Source: UBA1731 sp964567665 (lineage in GTDB: Bacteria > Verrucomicrobiota > Kiritimatiellia > RFP12 > UBA1067). Taken from it: a stretch of 20,349 nucleotides of DNA. A model generated the notes under the pieces. That model was not told where the DNA came from. It did not search any database and saw only the letters and a program-made list of their open reading frames with translations. Shown here one piece after another: positions 12,801 to 18,802 of this stretch (the stretch's first letter is position 1; the number at the start of each line of letters is the position of its first letter). Where the stretch lies: positions 1-20,349 of the forward strand of contig CAZMNN010000044.1 of the NCBI GenBank assembly GCA_964567665.1. Reading direction: 5' to 3'. The position numbers were made by a program, and so were the translations under genes.

Positions 12801-13814
12801 GCCGAGATCGTACTGCCCAAGCTCGAAGAACATCCTCTTGATGAGAGCCTTTGCGTTCGTGGCGGTCGGCGGATCTCCCGGACGTATGCGGCGGTATATT
12901 TCTTTGAGGGCGTCCTCCTCGTTGTGGATGCCCGCCTTGGCATCCTCCCTCAGCGTCTTGATGAGAGTGCCGTTGTCAACCGAAACGTCCACAACCTCCA
13001 CGCTGGAGATGCCCGCAGCCGCAATCTGGGCGAGAAGCGCCGGGGTGACAGGGTCGTACCTGCGGGCGAGAACGGCCTTGGACTCGGTGTCCACGAGGTC
13101 GTCCTTCATGAGAAGTCCATGCACGTCGGACTCTTCGTAGCTGATGCCGGTGTCGAGTTTCTTGAACCTGTAGAAAAGGCGCAGGATATCCTCGTCGGAA
13201 CCGTACCCGAATGCACGGAGAAGCGTTGTCGCGTAGAATTTCCGGCGACGGCGACGCTGATCCATGAAGCACCACATCACATCGTTGGTGTCGAACATGA
13301 TCTCGATCCAGTTGCCGCGATCGGGAATGATGCGCATCGAGAGAAGCGGCTGTCCGTTGGCATGGACGGTGCGCTCGGTGGAGATGCCGGGGCTGCGATG
13401 CAGCTGCGAGACGATGACGCGCTCCGCGCCGTTGACGACAAACGCGCCGTCGCCAGTCATCACCGGGATGTCGCCGAGGAAGACGTCCTCTTCGCGCACA
13501 TCCTCGCCATCTTTCAGACGGAACGTCGCATGAAGCGGCTTGGAGTAGGTGTGTCCGTCGCCGAGAGCCTCCGCGAGCGTGTACTTCGGCTCGCCGAACT
13601 TGTAGCTCACGAAATCCAGCTCGTACCGGCTGTCAAAGCTCACTGCCGGGAATATCTCGTGGAAAATGGCCTGAAGCCCCTTCTCCTCGCGCTTCGCCGG
13701 CGGGACGTCCGCCTGAAGGAAATCGTTGTAGCTCGTCGTCTGGATCTCGATGAGATCCGGCGGTGCGTAGGTATTCTGGAGTTTCCCGAATACTTTGCGT
13801 TCGGCTTTGGCCAT
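9885..13814 (-). CDS. rpoB: DNA-directed RNA polymerase subunit beta
   Basis: Second catalytic subunit of RNA polymerase; forms the active cleft with RpoC and carries the rifampicin pocket. The 1309-residue protein begins MAKAERKVFGKL. Landmarks are GDIPVMTGDGAFVVNGAERV, the rifampicin cluster SQLSQFMDQTNPLS...HKRRLSALGPGGL with Asp462 and the His and Ser equivalents of E. coli Asp516, His526 and Ser531 all intact (predicting rifampicin sensitivity), RDVHPSHYGRICPIETPEGP after it, then GDKMAGRHGNKG and GGKAQMGGQRMGEMEVWALE near the C-terminus. The start is preceded by AAAGGTAAGAG about 9 nt away. It heads an operon with rpoC and dnaG. No rplJ or rplL precedes it: the upstream gene is a hydrolase separated by a strong terminator, so rpoBC seems to have its own promoter. 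Confidence 0.98.
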   Translation of the reverse strand: MAKAERKVFGKLQNTYAPPDLIEIQTTSYNDFLQADVPPAKREEKGLQAIFHEIFPAVSFDSRYELDFVSYKFGEPKYTLAEALGDGHTYSKPLHATFRLKDGEDVREEDVFLGDIPVMTGDGAFVVNGAERVIVSQLHRSPGISTERTVHANGQPLLSMRIIPDRGNWIEIMFDTNDVMWCFMDQRRRRRKFYATTLLRAFGYGSDEDILRLFYRFKKLDTGISYEESDVHGLLMKDDLVDTESKAVLARRYDPVTPALLAQIAAAGISSVEVVDVSVDNGTLIKTLREDAKAGIHNEEDALKEIYRRIRPGDPPTATNAKALIKRMFFELGQYDLGYVGRHKINKKLGLSGKVPEELRTLHNSGIDVIEAIRLLLKIFMGKEVLDDIDHLGNRRIRTTGELIENQCRVGLARTKRLVLERMTVHDAASGLLTPQRLINSKTFSSVVQDFFARSQLSQFMDQTNPLSALAHKRRLSALGPGGLSRERAGFEVRDVHPSHYGRICPIETPEGPNIGLISSLGLYARVNRFGFIETPYRVVRNGKVTNTVEYLPADVEEQYVIAQANVPLNPDKTFAEEKVTCRWKTEFCDKPAKDVQYMDVAPMQVISIAAGLIPFLEHDDANRALMGANMMRQGVPLMQSERPYVGTGLEGIAAKDSRVIVCAEEPGVVAYVDACTILTTADGKLPAGVDANPKDPSKYDYAKEAKKGVRRYTLQKYRRCNAGTCFNQKPIVKHGQKVMPGDCLADGPATDQGELALGKNLLVAFMSWRGYNFEDAILVNERLVREDVLTSLHIITFECGARDTKLGAEEITRDIPNVGEDALKNLGPDGIIRVGAEVKPGDILVGKVTPKGETELSPEERLLRAIFSEKAADVRDTSLTVPPGTTGVVMAVKVTTADQTGETERKPVTKKSMRDAERKRNEKIKKIEKELIDALNDKFLNQKLSSDIVDSDTAEIIAPAGKKITKTALTKLAKARNHFQIDDGEDAESLEEVFEPFRARFAELEDAAVKESDEFGDVSDEDVVIKQVRVYLVDKKNLSVGDKMAGRHGNKGCISRILPSCDMPFLPDGTPVDIVLNPLGVPSRMNLGQLFETYLGLACKLLGFHAATPCFDGVQESEIDECLRKAREQQEKDEGGLAWINTDGKTVLYDGLTGEPFAQRVVVGVIYMLKLHHLVTDKIHARSIGPYSLVTQQPLGGKAQMGGQRMGEMEVWALEAYGVSYALQELLTVKSDDVQGRTRIYESIVKGNNVLDSGMPESFSVLINELRGLCLDMQLLGGDTDKFAPATRQSADVKDVADVTDLLGGVNL

Positions 13815-13963
13815 GTCTCTTACCTTTCGTTTTGGACGGAGACAGGCGGCATATCCTGCACACCGGCCCCCATCCTTATCTTCTGCTTGAAAATCCGTTG
13901 AATCACGCCCAATGAAGTCCGGTAAGCGGCCGGTTTGTTAACTGTTAAGGTGTGAAGCTGTGT

Positions 13964-13992
13964 AGGGTATCATATCCCATTCCGCAAATCAA
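13964..13992 (-). promoter_or_regulatory. Tentative rpoB promoter within the 13815-14015 leader region
   Basis: Minus strand: TTGATT (13992-13987), 17-bp spacer, TACCCT, with TATGAT overlapping just upstream. Neither -10 is fully convincing. Since the preceding gene ends in a strong terminator, a promoter must lie between 13815 and 14015. The implied leader is about 140 nt and contains a possible long-range 7-bp stem (GGCCGGT at 13928-13934 with ACCGGCC at 13862-13868). I recognise no known regulatory RNA in it. Confidence 0.3.
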
Positions 13993-14015
13993 CCCCCAGA
14001 CTGAAAATTCATGCG

Positions 14016-14066
14016 AAAAAATCAATCTAACCCACCGCCGCATTTATATAAATGCGGCGGTGGGTT
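14016..14066 (-). terminator. Strong Rho-independent terminator of the GDSL hydrolase gene
   Basis: A perfect 38-nt palindrome (14029-14066; arms of 18 bp from AACCCACCGCC inward, AT-rich TATA centre) lies 14 nt after the hydrolase stop. On the minus strand it is followed within 7 nt by GATTTTTTC-type sequence (six T at 14016-14021). There is no T-run on the plus side, so termination is expected for minus-strand transcripts only. It insulates rpoB from the upstream gene. Confidence 0.8.
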
Positions 14067-14080
14067 GCTGACAGGCACCG

Positions 14081-15736
14081 TCACGGTCTGAACGCAAAGA
14101 AGTTGACGCTTGTGACCGCACCGCCGGTAAATCTGCCCTTACGGTCGAACACCGTCATCTGGTTCATGCGCCGCTCCGGGTTGTCAGGAGGCGAATAGTC
14201 CTGCAAGGCGTACCGCTTAACATCGTCCCCCTCGGCATCGGCCACAATCATATGCAACCCGAAACAGTCTATACGGCTTATGTCAAAGCCTTCACAGTCC
14301 GTGATGTTGCCCCTGAAGCCGATGCGCCACGAGTAGCCGCCCTTGCATGGTTCTGCGTGTGCGAACAGACACGCCTGATAGCGCCGCCCCATCCACACAA
14401 ACGGCATCACAGACCACTCCGGCTCCTTCCGTACGGAAAGCAGCACCATCGGCGCATCGCGATCTGGATTCACGCCGGCAAAACGCCGCCCCGGACGGAA
14501 ATCGAAAAGCAGCTGCAGCCCGGAATGTCTGAAAACGTTTCCCCAAGCCCCGTCCGCACCCGCCGAAACGCCGTCACACAGGTTTGTGCCTTCAAACCAA
14601 AGCTCCTTCCCCTTCTCCCTCATGCGCCACCGCGAAACGACAGCCCCGTTTCTGCGAGGAGATTTCGCCGTCACGATGCCGTCGGCAATTCCGTCCGTAA
14701 ACGGCACTACACGGTTCTTGGCAAGATCAATGCAGTAAAGTCGGCTTACACCGTCCTCCGGCACAATGTCGACCATCAGTCTGGCGCGTTCGCCAACCTG
14801 CAACTCGGCATTGAGCGTCAGCCGCCATTCCGGCGCACCTTCCAACTGCGCTTCGCCACGTCCAAGACAGTGAGCCGCACAGTCGTCGGGCGTCATCATG
14901 CGCAGGGAGTCACACCAGAGCGACCAGCGCAGACGCCCGCGAATTCCCGCCGTGCCGAACACGAGCGTTTTGTCACCCTCATTGAGGTATGGTGTGCGGC
15001 AGACGAAAGGCAGAGGCTCGACCTTGCCGCAGGGCTTCAGCCGCCGTCCGCCGCCGAGGTCTCCGGAGAAATCCATCCTGCGGATGAATGCGTTTGCGAT
15101 GACATACTGTCCATACCCATACGGGTGGACACCGTCAGGGATGAACGTCTCCATCGGACCCATCGTCTGCGCGTATGCCGCAATGTCCTCGGCAACCGGC
15201 ACGAGAAAGCACCCTTCCTCGTTGGCGAGTTCACGTATCGCAGCGCCAACCTCCTCAAGTCCGCGCCGCGTGTTGTACGTGACGAAGAAGCCGCCCTCGC
15301 GCTCGTCCGTCACCGTCGGCGTCATCAACAGCACCTGAGCGCCCATGCCTCGCCATTCACGGATTCTTCCGCGAAGCCCCTTGATGTGATCCGCCACCAC
15401 ATGCGAATAGTCCTGCGTGGCGCCTGCTTCGCGGTGTATGAAGCTGTTCATCGCGATCATGGTGGACACTATCTTTGGAGGCGTCTTCTCTTCAAGCCTC
15501 TTTTCCTCGTTCAGTTTCTGTCCCCACACTCCCCGATTGCCGATCACAATGTCCGCGCCGGGATGGTAGTGTTCTGCCGCCAGCTGAAGAATCTGCCTGT
15601 AGATGTCCGTGGAGGTGATGGAGTCCCCGGAAAGTATCCATCTGTCACCTCTCTCAAGAAACGATCCCGCAAAACCGGCGTACGATGCGCAGAACGCCGC
15701 AAATGCGAGCCTCGCATACAATCTTCCGCACCTCAT
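14081..15736 (-). CDS. Secreted SGNH/GDSL-type hydrolase
   Basis: Probable esterase or deacetylase acting outside the cytoplasm, possibly on carbohydrate esters; substrate unknown. The 551-residue protein starts MRCGRLYARLAFAAFCASYAGFAGS, an N-terminal signal peptide of about 24 residues. The SGNH domain covers about 30-220: block I LSGDSITS with nucleophile Ser39, block II GNRGVWG (66-72), block III MIAMNSF with Asn97, and block V DGVHPYGYG with Asp201 and His204 completing the triad. The remaining 330 residues are a beta-rich region I do not recognise. The start at 15736 has a textbook GGAGGAG 7 nt upstream; an in-frame extension to 15841 runs through the galK terminator and is rejected. 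The gene stands alone between two terminators. Confidence 0.82.
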   Translation of the reverse strand: MRCGRLYARLAFAAFCASYAGFAGSFLERGDRWILSGDSITSTDIYRQILQLAAEHYHPGADIVIGNRGVWGQKLNEEKRLEEKTPPKIVSTMIAMNSFIHREAGATQDYSHVVADHIKGLRGRIREWRGMGAQVLLMTPTVTDEREGGFFVTYNTRRGLEEVGAAIRELANEEGCFLVPVAEDIAAYAQTMGPMETFIPDGVHPYGYGQYVIANAFIRRMDFSGDLGGGRRLKPCGKVEPLPFVCRTPYLNEGDKTLVFGTAGIRGRLRWSLWCDSLRMMTPDDCAAHCLGRGEAQLEGAPEWRLTLNAELQVGERARLMVDIVPEDGVSRLYCIDLAKNRVVPFTDGIADGIVTAKSPRRNGAVVSRWRMREKGKELWFEGTNLCDGVSAGADGAWGNVFRHSGLQLLFDFRPGRRFAGVNPDRDAPMVLLSVRKEPEWSVMPFVWMGRRYQACLFAHAEPCKGGYSWRIGFRGNITDCEGFDISRIDCFGLHMIVADAEGDDVKRYALQDYSPPDNPERRMNQMTVFDRKGRFTGGAVTSVNFFAFRP

Positions 15737-15796
15737 GTGCTGCTCCTCCAAAATTTCATTCCGTTTTCGGCTTATGGCCGCGTCGTCAAACACGAA

Positions 15797-15829
15797 GGCG
15801 CAACCCCGCATTGATGTCGGGATTGCGCC
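15797..15829 (-). terminator. Terminator-like hairpin downstream of galK
   Basis: Minus strand: a 12-bp stem (GGCGCAATCCCG / CGGGGTTGCGCC, one G-U pair) with a 9-nt loop, followed by TTCGTGTTTG, a weak U-rich tail. It begins 24 nt after the galK stop and probably ends the hexokinase-galK operon. Confidence 0.6.
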
Positions 15830-15834
15830 ATGTA

Positions 15835-15869
15835 TGCGCATTGCAGTCTGCGGTCAGACGAGATGCGCA
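15835..15869 (-). other. Second hairpin spanning the galK stop codon
   Basis: Nested inverted repeat: TGCGCAT (15835-15841) with ATGCGCA (15863-15869), and inside it GTCTG (15846-15850) with CAGAC (15855-15859) around a 4-nt loop. It includes the galK TGA and sits directly before the terminator hairpin, so the 3' end of the mRNA would carry two hairpins in tandem. It could be an mRNA stability element; no function is proven. Confidence 0.4.
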
Positions 15870-17026
15870 CCTTCGGACGGCTCGATGAGCGAGCAGGTCG
15901 GTTCGTCGCCGTACGCAGCCTTGTAGTCTGCGGTGATCGTCGCCGCTATCTTGTCCGCCGCCGAAGGATCGACAAGCAGACAGCAGCTTCCGCCGAATCC
16001 GCCGCCGGAGAGACGGGCGCCGTAGACTTCCGGAATCTTCTTTGCGGAATCAACGATTGTGTCAAGTTCCGGGCAGGAGTTCTCGAACCAGTTGCGGCTC
16101 GATTCGTGCGAGTCGAACATGAGTGCGCCGAACGCCTTTACGTCGCCCTTGTCGAGCAGCTCCGCGCCGGCAAGCACACGTTCGTCCTCGCCGATGGGAT
16201 GGATGGCGCGTCTTGCCTTGGTGTCGTCAAGCCCCTCGCGGTACAGAATCCATTCGGCGGACGAGACGTCGCGCAGATGCGTGACCGGGTGACGTAGCAC
16301 CTTCGCGAAGTGCTGCGCCGCGTCCTCGCAGGCCTGGCGGCGGGATGCGTACGCGCCATCGACCAGCGCGTGCTTGGCGTTGGACTTCACCATCATGAAC
16401 GCGACGGACGGCCCGAGGCTGACGTTCTCGAATTTGCAGTGGCGGAAGTCGCTCTTGACAAGGCCACCCTTAGTGCCGAACATGGACGATGCCTGATCGA
16501 GGAGTCCGCACGGACATCCGGCAAACGTATGTTCAGCTTTCTGCCCGATCTTTGCGAGCGCAACCTTGTCCTTTTCGATTCCGTAGAGCTTGCACAGCGC
16601 GAGTGCGGTGCACATCTCAAGTGCGGCTGACGAGGAAAGCCCCATTCCAAGCGGGATGTTGCCGAGGAACATGCCCTTCCAGCCCTTTCCTGCCTTTGCG
16701 GGTTCCCCGTCGAACAGCCAGTTGAATGTGCCGTTGACGTAGTTCTGCCATGTATCTTCGTCGCGCTTTGCGCAGTCGGAGTGCTTGTACGAGACCTCCT
16801 TCATCAGGTCGCCCGCCACGAGACGCACGGTGTCGTCGTCGCTCGGAGAAACTGCGAAGAACGTTCCCATGTCTATTGCAGCGGAGAACACATATCCTTC
16901 GTTATAGTCTGTATGGTTGCCAAGCACCTCTATGCGACCCGGCGCATATGCGACTGCGGACGGCTTTTCGCCGAAGTGCTTCTCGAACTTCGAGACGAGT
17001 TCGTCGTAAACATTCTGGTTGAGCAT
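15854..17026 (-). CDS. galK: Galactokinase (GHMP kinase family)
   Basis: Phosphorylates galactose to galactose-1-phosphate with ATP, the first step of the Leloir pathway. The 390 residues carry the GHMP motifs: the galactokinase signature region PGRIEVLGNHTDYN (29-42), the ATP-binding PLGMGLSSSAALE (125-137), CGLLDQ with the likely catalytic Asp177, and C-terminal RLSGGGFGGSCC (338-349). Length is typical (about 380-400). The signature has GNH where most galactokinases have GEH, a variant also known from a branch with GNHTDH. The second of two tandem ATGs (17026) is chosen because AAGGAG is 5 nt away; the first (17029) is only 2 nt away. It lies 12 nt after the hexokinase stop and is cotranscribed with it. 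A related sugar substrate cannot be excluded. Confidence 0.9.
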   Translation of the reverse strand: MLNQNVYDELVSKFEKHFGEKPSAVAYAPGRIEVLGNHTDYNEGYVFSAAIDMGTFFAVSPSDDDTVRLVAGDLMKEVSYKHSDCAKRDEDTWQNYVNGTFNWLFDGEPAKAGKGWKGMFLGNIPLGMGLSSSAALEMCTALALCKLYGIEKDKVALAKIGQKAEHTFAGCPCGLLDQASSMFGTKGGLVKSDFRHCKFENVSLGPSVAFMMVKSNAKHALVDGAYASRRQACEDAAQHFAKVLRHPVTHLRDVSSAEWILYREGLDDTKARRAIHPIGEDERVLAGAELLDKGDVKAFGALMFDSHESSRNWFENSCPELDTIVDSAKKIPEVYGARLSGGGFGGSCCLLVDPSAADKIAATITADYKAAYGDEPTCSLIEPSEGAHLV

Positions 17027-17038
17027 CATATCTCCTTA

Positions 17039-18349
17039 TTACACCTGTTTGAGAAGGGCCGCGACAGCCGCACCGACCATCGGCGCGTTTCCTGGACAGT
17101 CCGTGAGCGCAAAAGATACGTTGCGCGGGCCGAGCATCTGATCAAGTTCGCGCTGCACGATCTGAGGGAACGAGACGGAGCGGGTCTTGTGGTAGACGGT
17201 TCCGTCAACGCACACGCATACCGGAGCCGAGCTGTCGCTTCCGCCGCCGGTCTTCACGATGAACGCCGCAAGATGGATTGCGGTGAGGATCGCCGCGCGC
17301 TCGAACACAGGCGTTGAGAGACGACGCGCCATGGCGGCGTCGTTTGCGTCCGCAAACACCTTGAAGAGCGGATTGGGCTTTCCGTTGTCGAAGTTCGCGC
17401 AGAAGTTGTCGAGGTGCATGTTCTCAAGCGTCGGCATCGCCGCTATCTGCTTGGCGGCCGCATCCGTGAAGAATCCGGCCTTTGCGGCGGCCTTGAATAT
17501 CTCAAGGCCTATGCTGCCGAGATACGCACCGGAAATCATCTTCTCGAACATCTGCTTGCCGGTGTCCTTGCACTTCGCATCCATCGCAGCATCGAATTTC
17601 GACTGCGGCATCTTCGAGAATCCGCCGGACTCAGCATTGACGATCATCTCCACCGGATAATCACCGGGGGCGAGTTTCGCTATGCCGGACGTCTTCTGCA
17701 CGTAAGCGACGTTCGTGCCGGTGCCGAGGATGAATCCGATGTAGGCGGAGAAGCGCTGGCCCGGCTTCTCGACGAGCTTCCCGGCGAGAAGCGTAGTCAC
17801 AGTGTCGTTGAGGACGAGAAGTTTGGACGGAACGAAGGAAAGACGTTTCTTCAGCTCCGAGCCTACCCACTGACCGACTATCTCCGGAGCCTGGATCTCC
17901 TTCGTCCAGTGAAGGAGCTTTGCGTCGCCGTCCGGCGCAGCCTCGCAGGCATAGGAGAAGCAGAACCCGATCGCTGGATCGGCCGCAAACGGCTTCGTGC
18001 GTTCAAGGTGTGCAGCGAACGTCCCGTAGAACTCGTCCGGCGAGACGTAGCCTGCGGTTCCGGGCATTGCGCCCTTCTCAAGATGCTCGATCTTCGCCTC
18101 GGCGGCATCCGAAGGGAAACTGACCGTCCCGGCGCGGAGGTTCGTGCCGCCCGCGTCAAGAACCGCGACAGGCGTGTCGCGGCGCAATTCGCCCGACGGT
18201 GAGACGTATGTCGGAATCATCGCAAGAGACGAAGGCTCACCCTTCAGTCCGGCATCCATCTCCTTGATGAAAGTGGAGACGAGAGCATTTCTGTCCAACT
18301 GCCCGGAAACGAAACCATTCGCTTCAAGAAACTCTTCTGGTGTCTGCAT
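17039..18349 (-). CDS. Eukaryotic-type hexokinase
   Basis: Phosphorylates glucose or other hexoses at O6 with ATP. The 436-residue protein matches the eukaryotic hexokinase family (Hexokinase_1 and Hexokinase_2), not the bacterial ROK or Glk families. Visible motifs are VAVLDAGGTNLRAG (61-74, phosphate loop), FCFSYACEAAPDGDAKLLHWTKE (129-151, sugar-binding region), LVLNDTVTTLLAG (178-190, with catalytic Asp182), IGFILGTGTNVAYV (204-217), NAESGGF (238-244) and FEKMISGAYLG (268-278). Such genes are known in Bacteroides and some PVC bacteria. The start MQTPEEFLEANGF follows AAAGGA with about 6-nt spacing and a promoter 40-68 nt upstream; the frame extends to 18514, but that extension crosses the promoter. 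It is first in an operon with galK. Confidence 0.92.
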   Translation of the reverse strand: MQTPEEFLEANGFVSGQLDRNALVSTFIKEMDAGLKGEPSSLAMIPTYVSPSGELRRDTPVAVLDAGGTNLRAGTVSFPSDAAEAKIEHLEKGAMPGTAGYVSPDEFYGTFAAHLERTKPFAADPAIGFCFSYACEAAPDGDAKLLHWTKEIQAPEIVGQWVGSELKKRLSFVPSKLLVLNDTVTTLLAGKLVEKPGQRFSAYIGFILGTGTNVAYVQKTSGIAKLAPGDYPVEMIVNAESGGFSKMPQSKFDAAMDAKCKDTGKQMFEKMISGAYLGSIGLEIFKAAAKAGFFTDAAAKQIAAMPTLENMHLDNFCANFDNGKPNPLFKVFADANDAAMARRLSTPVFERAAILTAIHLAAFIVKTGGGSDSSAPVCVCVDGTVYHKTRSVSFPQIVQRELDQMLGPRNVSFALTDCPGNAPMVGAAVAALLKQV

Positions 18350-18388
18350 TTTGTCCTTTCTTAAAACTTGTGCCGCTAACGGGTGATG

Positions 18389-18417
18389 ACTATACCAAAA
18401 ACCTAACACAGATGCAA
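18389..18417 (-). promoter_or_regulatory. Promoter of the hexokinase-galK operon
   Basis: Minus strand: TTGCAT (18417-18412), exactly 17 bp, then TATAGT (18394-18389) preceded by TGG, giving the extended -10 TGGTATAGT. The predicted start near 18382 gives a leader of about 33 nt with AAGAAAGGA before the ATG. The left arm of an inverted repeat (18430-18483) ends 12 nt upstream of the -35. Confidence 0.7.
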
Positions 18418-18429
18418 ATGGCTTTGCTG

Positions 18430-18483
18430 AAGTCGTAATATCGGAAAGTTGTAATATCTCATGGCACAGTTTCAGACAGGGGG
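18430..18483 (-). repeat. Left arm of imperfect inverted repeat split by the IS110 element
   Basis: On the minus strand this arm reads CCCCCTGTCTGAAACTG (18483-18467), nine variable bases, ATATTACAACTT (18457-18446), TCCG, then ATATTACGACTT (18441-18430). The right arm at 19995-20049 has the same layout on the plus strand; 29 of 33 positions match without gaps from TGTCTG to ACAACTT. Each arm holds two tandem ATATTACRACTT-like motifs, 16 or 17 nt apart. The plus strand of this arm begins GTTGTAATAT and ends GTTTCAGA, like the ends of the nearby CRISPR repeat. Function unknown. Confidence 0.75.
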
Positions 18484-18531
18484 AAGCCATGCCGATCCAC
18501 GAAGAAGAAAGCACACCGCCACCATCCCCTG

Positions 18532-18553
18532 TCTAGTTCGATTCTGATAGACT
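18532..18553 (+). promoter_or_regulatory. LE half of a junction promoter formed in the circular IS form
   Basis: The left end carries an extended -10, TGATAGACT (TAGACT 18548-18553). In the linear element its -35 position is incomplete. When the right end (…GGTTG, 19990-19994), the CT core and the left end are joined in a circle, TTGCTG forms across the junction 16 bp upstream of TAGACT. IS110 relatives are known to make a promoter at the circle junction that drives the bridge RNA; this fit is inference from sequence. Confidence 0.45.
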
Positions 18554-18559
18554 ATCCCA

Positions 18560-18780
18560 CCGTTCCTGCATAACAGGTGTTGTGATAGCCTCTTCGCAAG
18601 AACAGGCGAAAAGAATGCCCGTGAGACGATGGCCATCGTCTCACGGGCCGTGGCGACAAGCCCGTCCATCCCCAGGTTCGGCAACCCGACCCATAGCCAG
18701 GGCATCGCCACTTTGCGTGGTCAATAAACTGAATGGTTGCAAGGGCTGCGGATCCTGCCGATCCGACAGTTGCTTCAGCT
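18560..18780 (+). ncRNA. Predicted bridge (seek) RNA of the IS110 element
   Basis: Sense with and upstream of the transposase, as in the IS110 group. Visible folds in order are: hairpin GCCTCTT/AAG..AGGC (18588-18607); a perfect 32-nt palindrome (18617-18648, GCCCGTGAGACGATGG arm); loop 1, with outer stem GTGGCGA/TCGCCAC (18650-18656 with 18705-18711), an 18/18-nt internal loop and inner GGTTCGGCAACC (18675-18686); loop 2, with outer stem CTGAA/TTCAG (18729-18733 with 18774-18778) and inner stem CTGCGGATC/GATCCG-a-CAG (18746-18754 with 18760-18769). The 5' side of loop 1 holds CCATCCCC (18666-18673), equal to the left flank 18522-18529, so a left target guide. Loop 2 holds ATGGTTGC (18733-18740), equal to the right end 19988-19995, so a left donor guide, and GACAG (18765-18769), complementary to CTGTC at 18529-18533, so a right donor guide. 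No right target guide was found in the expected place. Ends of the RNA are estimates. Confidence 0.65.
18617..18648. repeat. Perfect 32-nt palindrome in the IS left end
   Basis: Arms GCCCGTGAGACGATGG and its exact complement meet with no spacer, so the RNA hairpin would be 14-15 bp with a minimal loop. GCCCGT recurs at 18660-18665 and could compete for the 3' arm. It lies in the position of the 5' stem-loop of a bridge RNA. No T-run follows, so it is not an obvious terminator. Confidence 0.8.
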
Positions 18781-18802
18781 CGTATGACAAGGAAAGTATA
18801 CC

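Noticed and set aside
13815..14015. Known riboswitch or L10-type leader before rpoB
   Set aside because: No recognisable conserved motif; only one weak long-range stem.
14029..14066. Palindrome as a protein-binding operator or bidirectional terminator
   Set aside because: Its place 14 nt after a stop codon and a T-run on the minus side only fit a simple terminator for the hydrolase gene.
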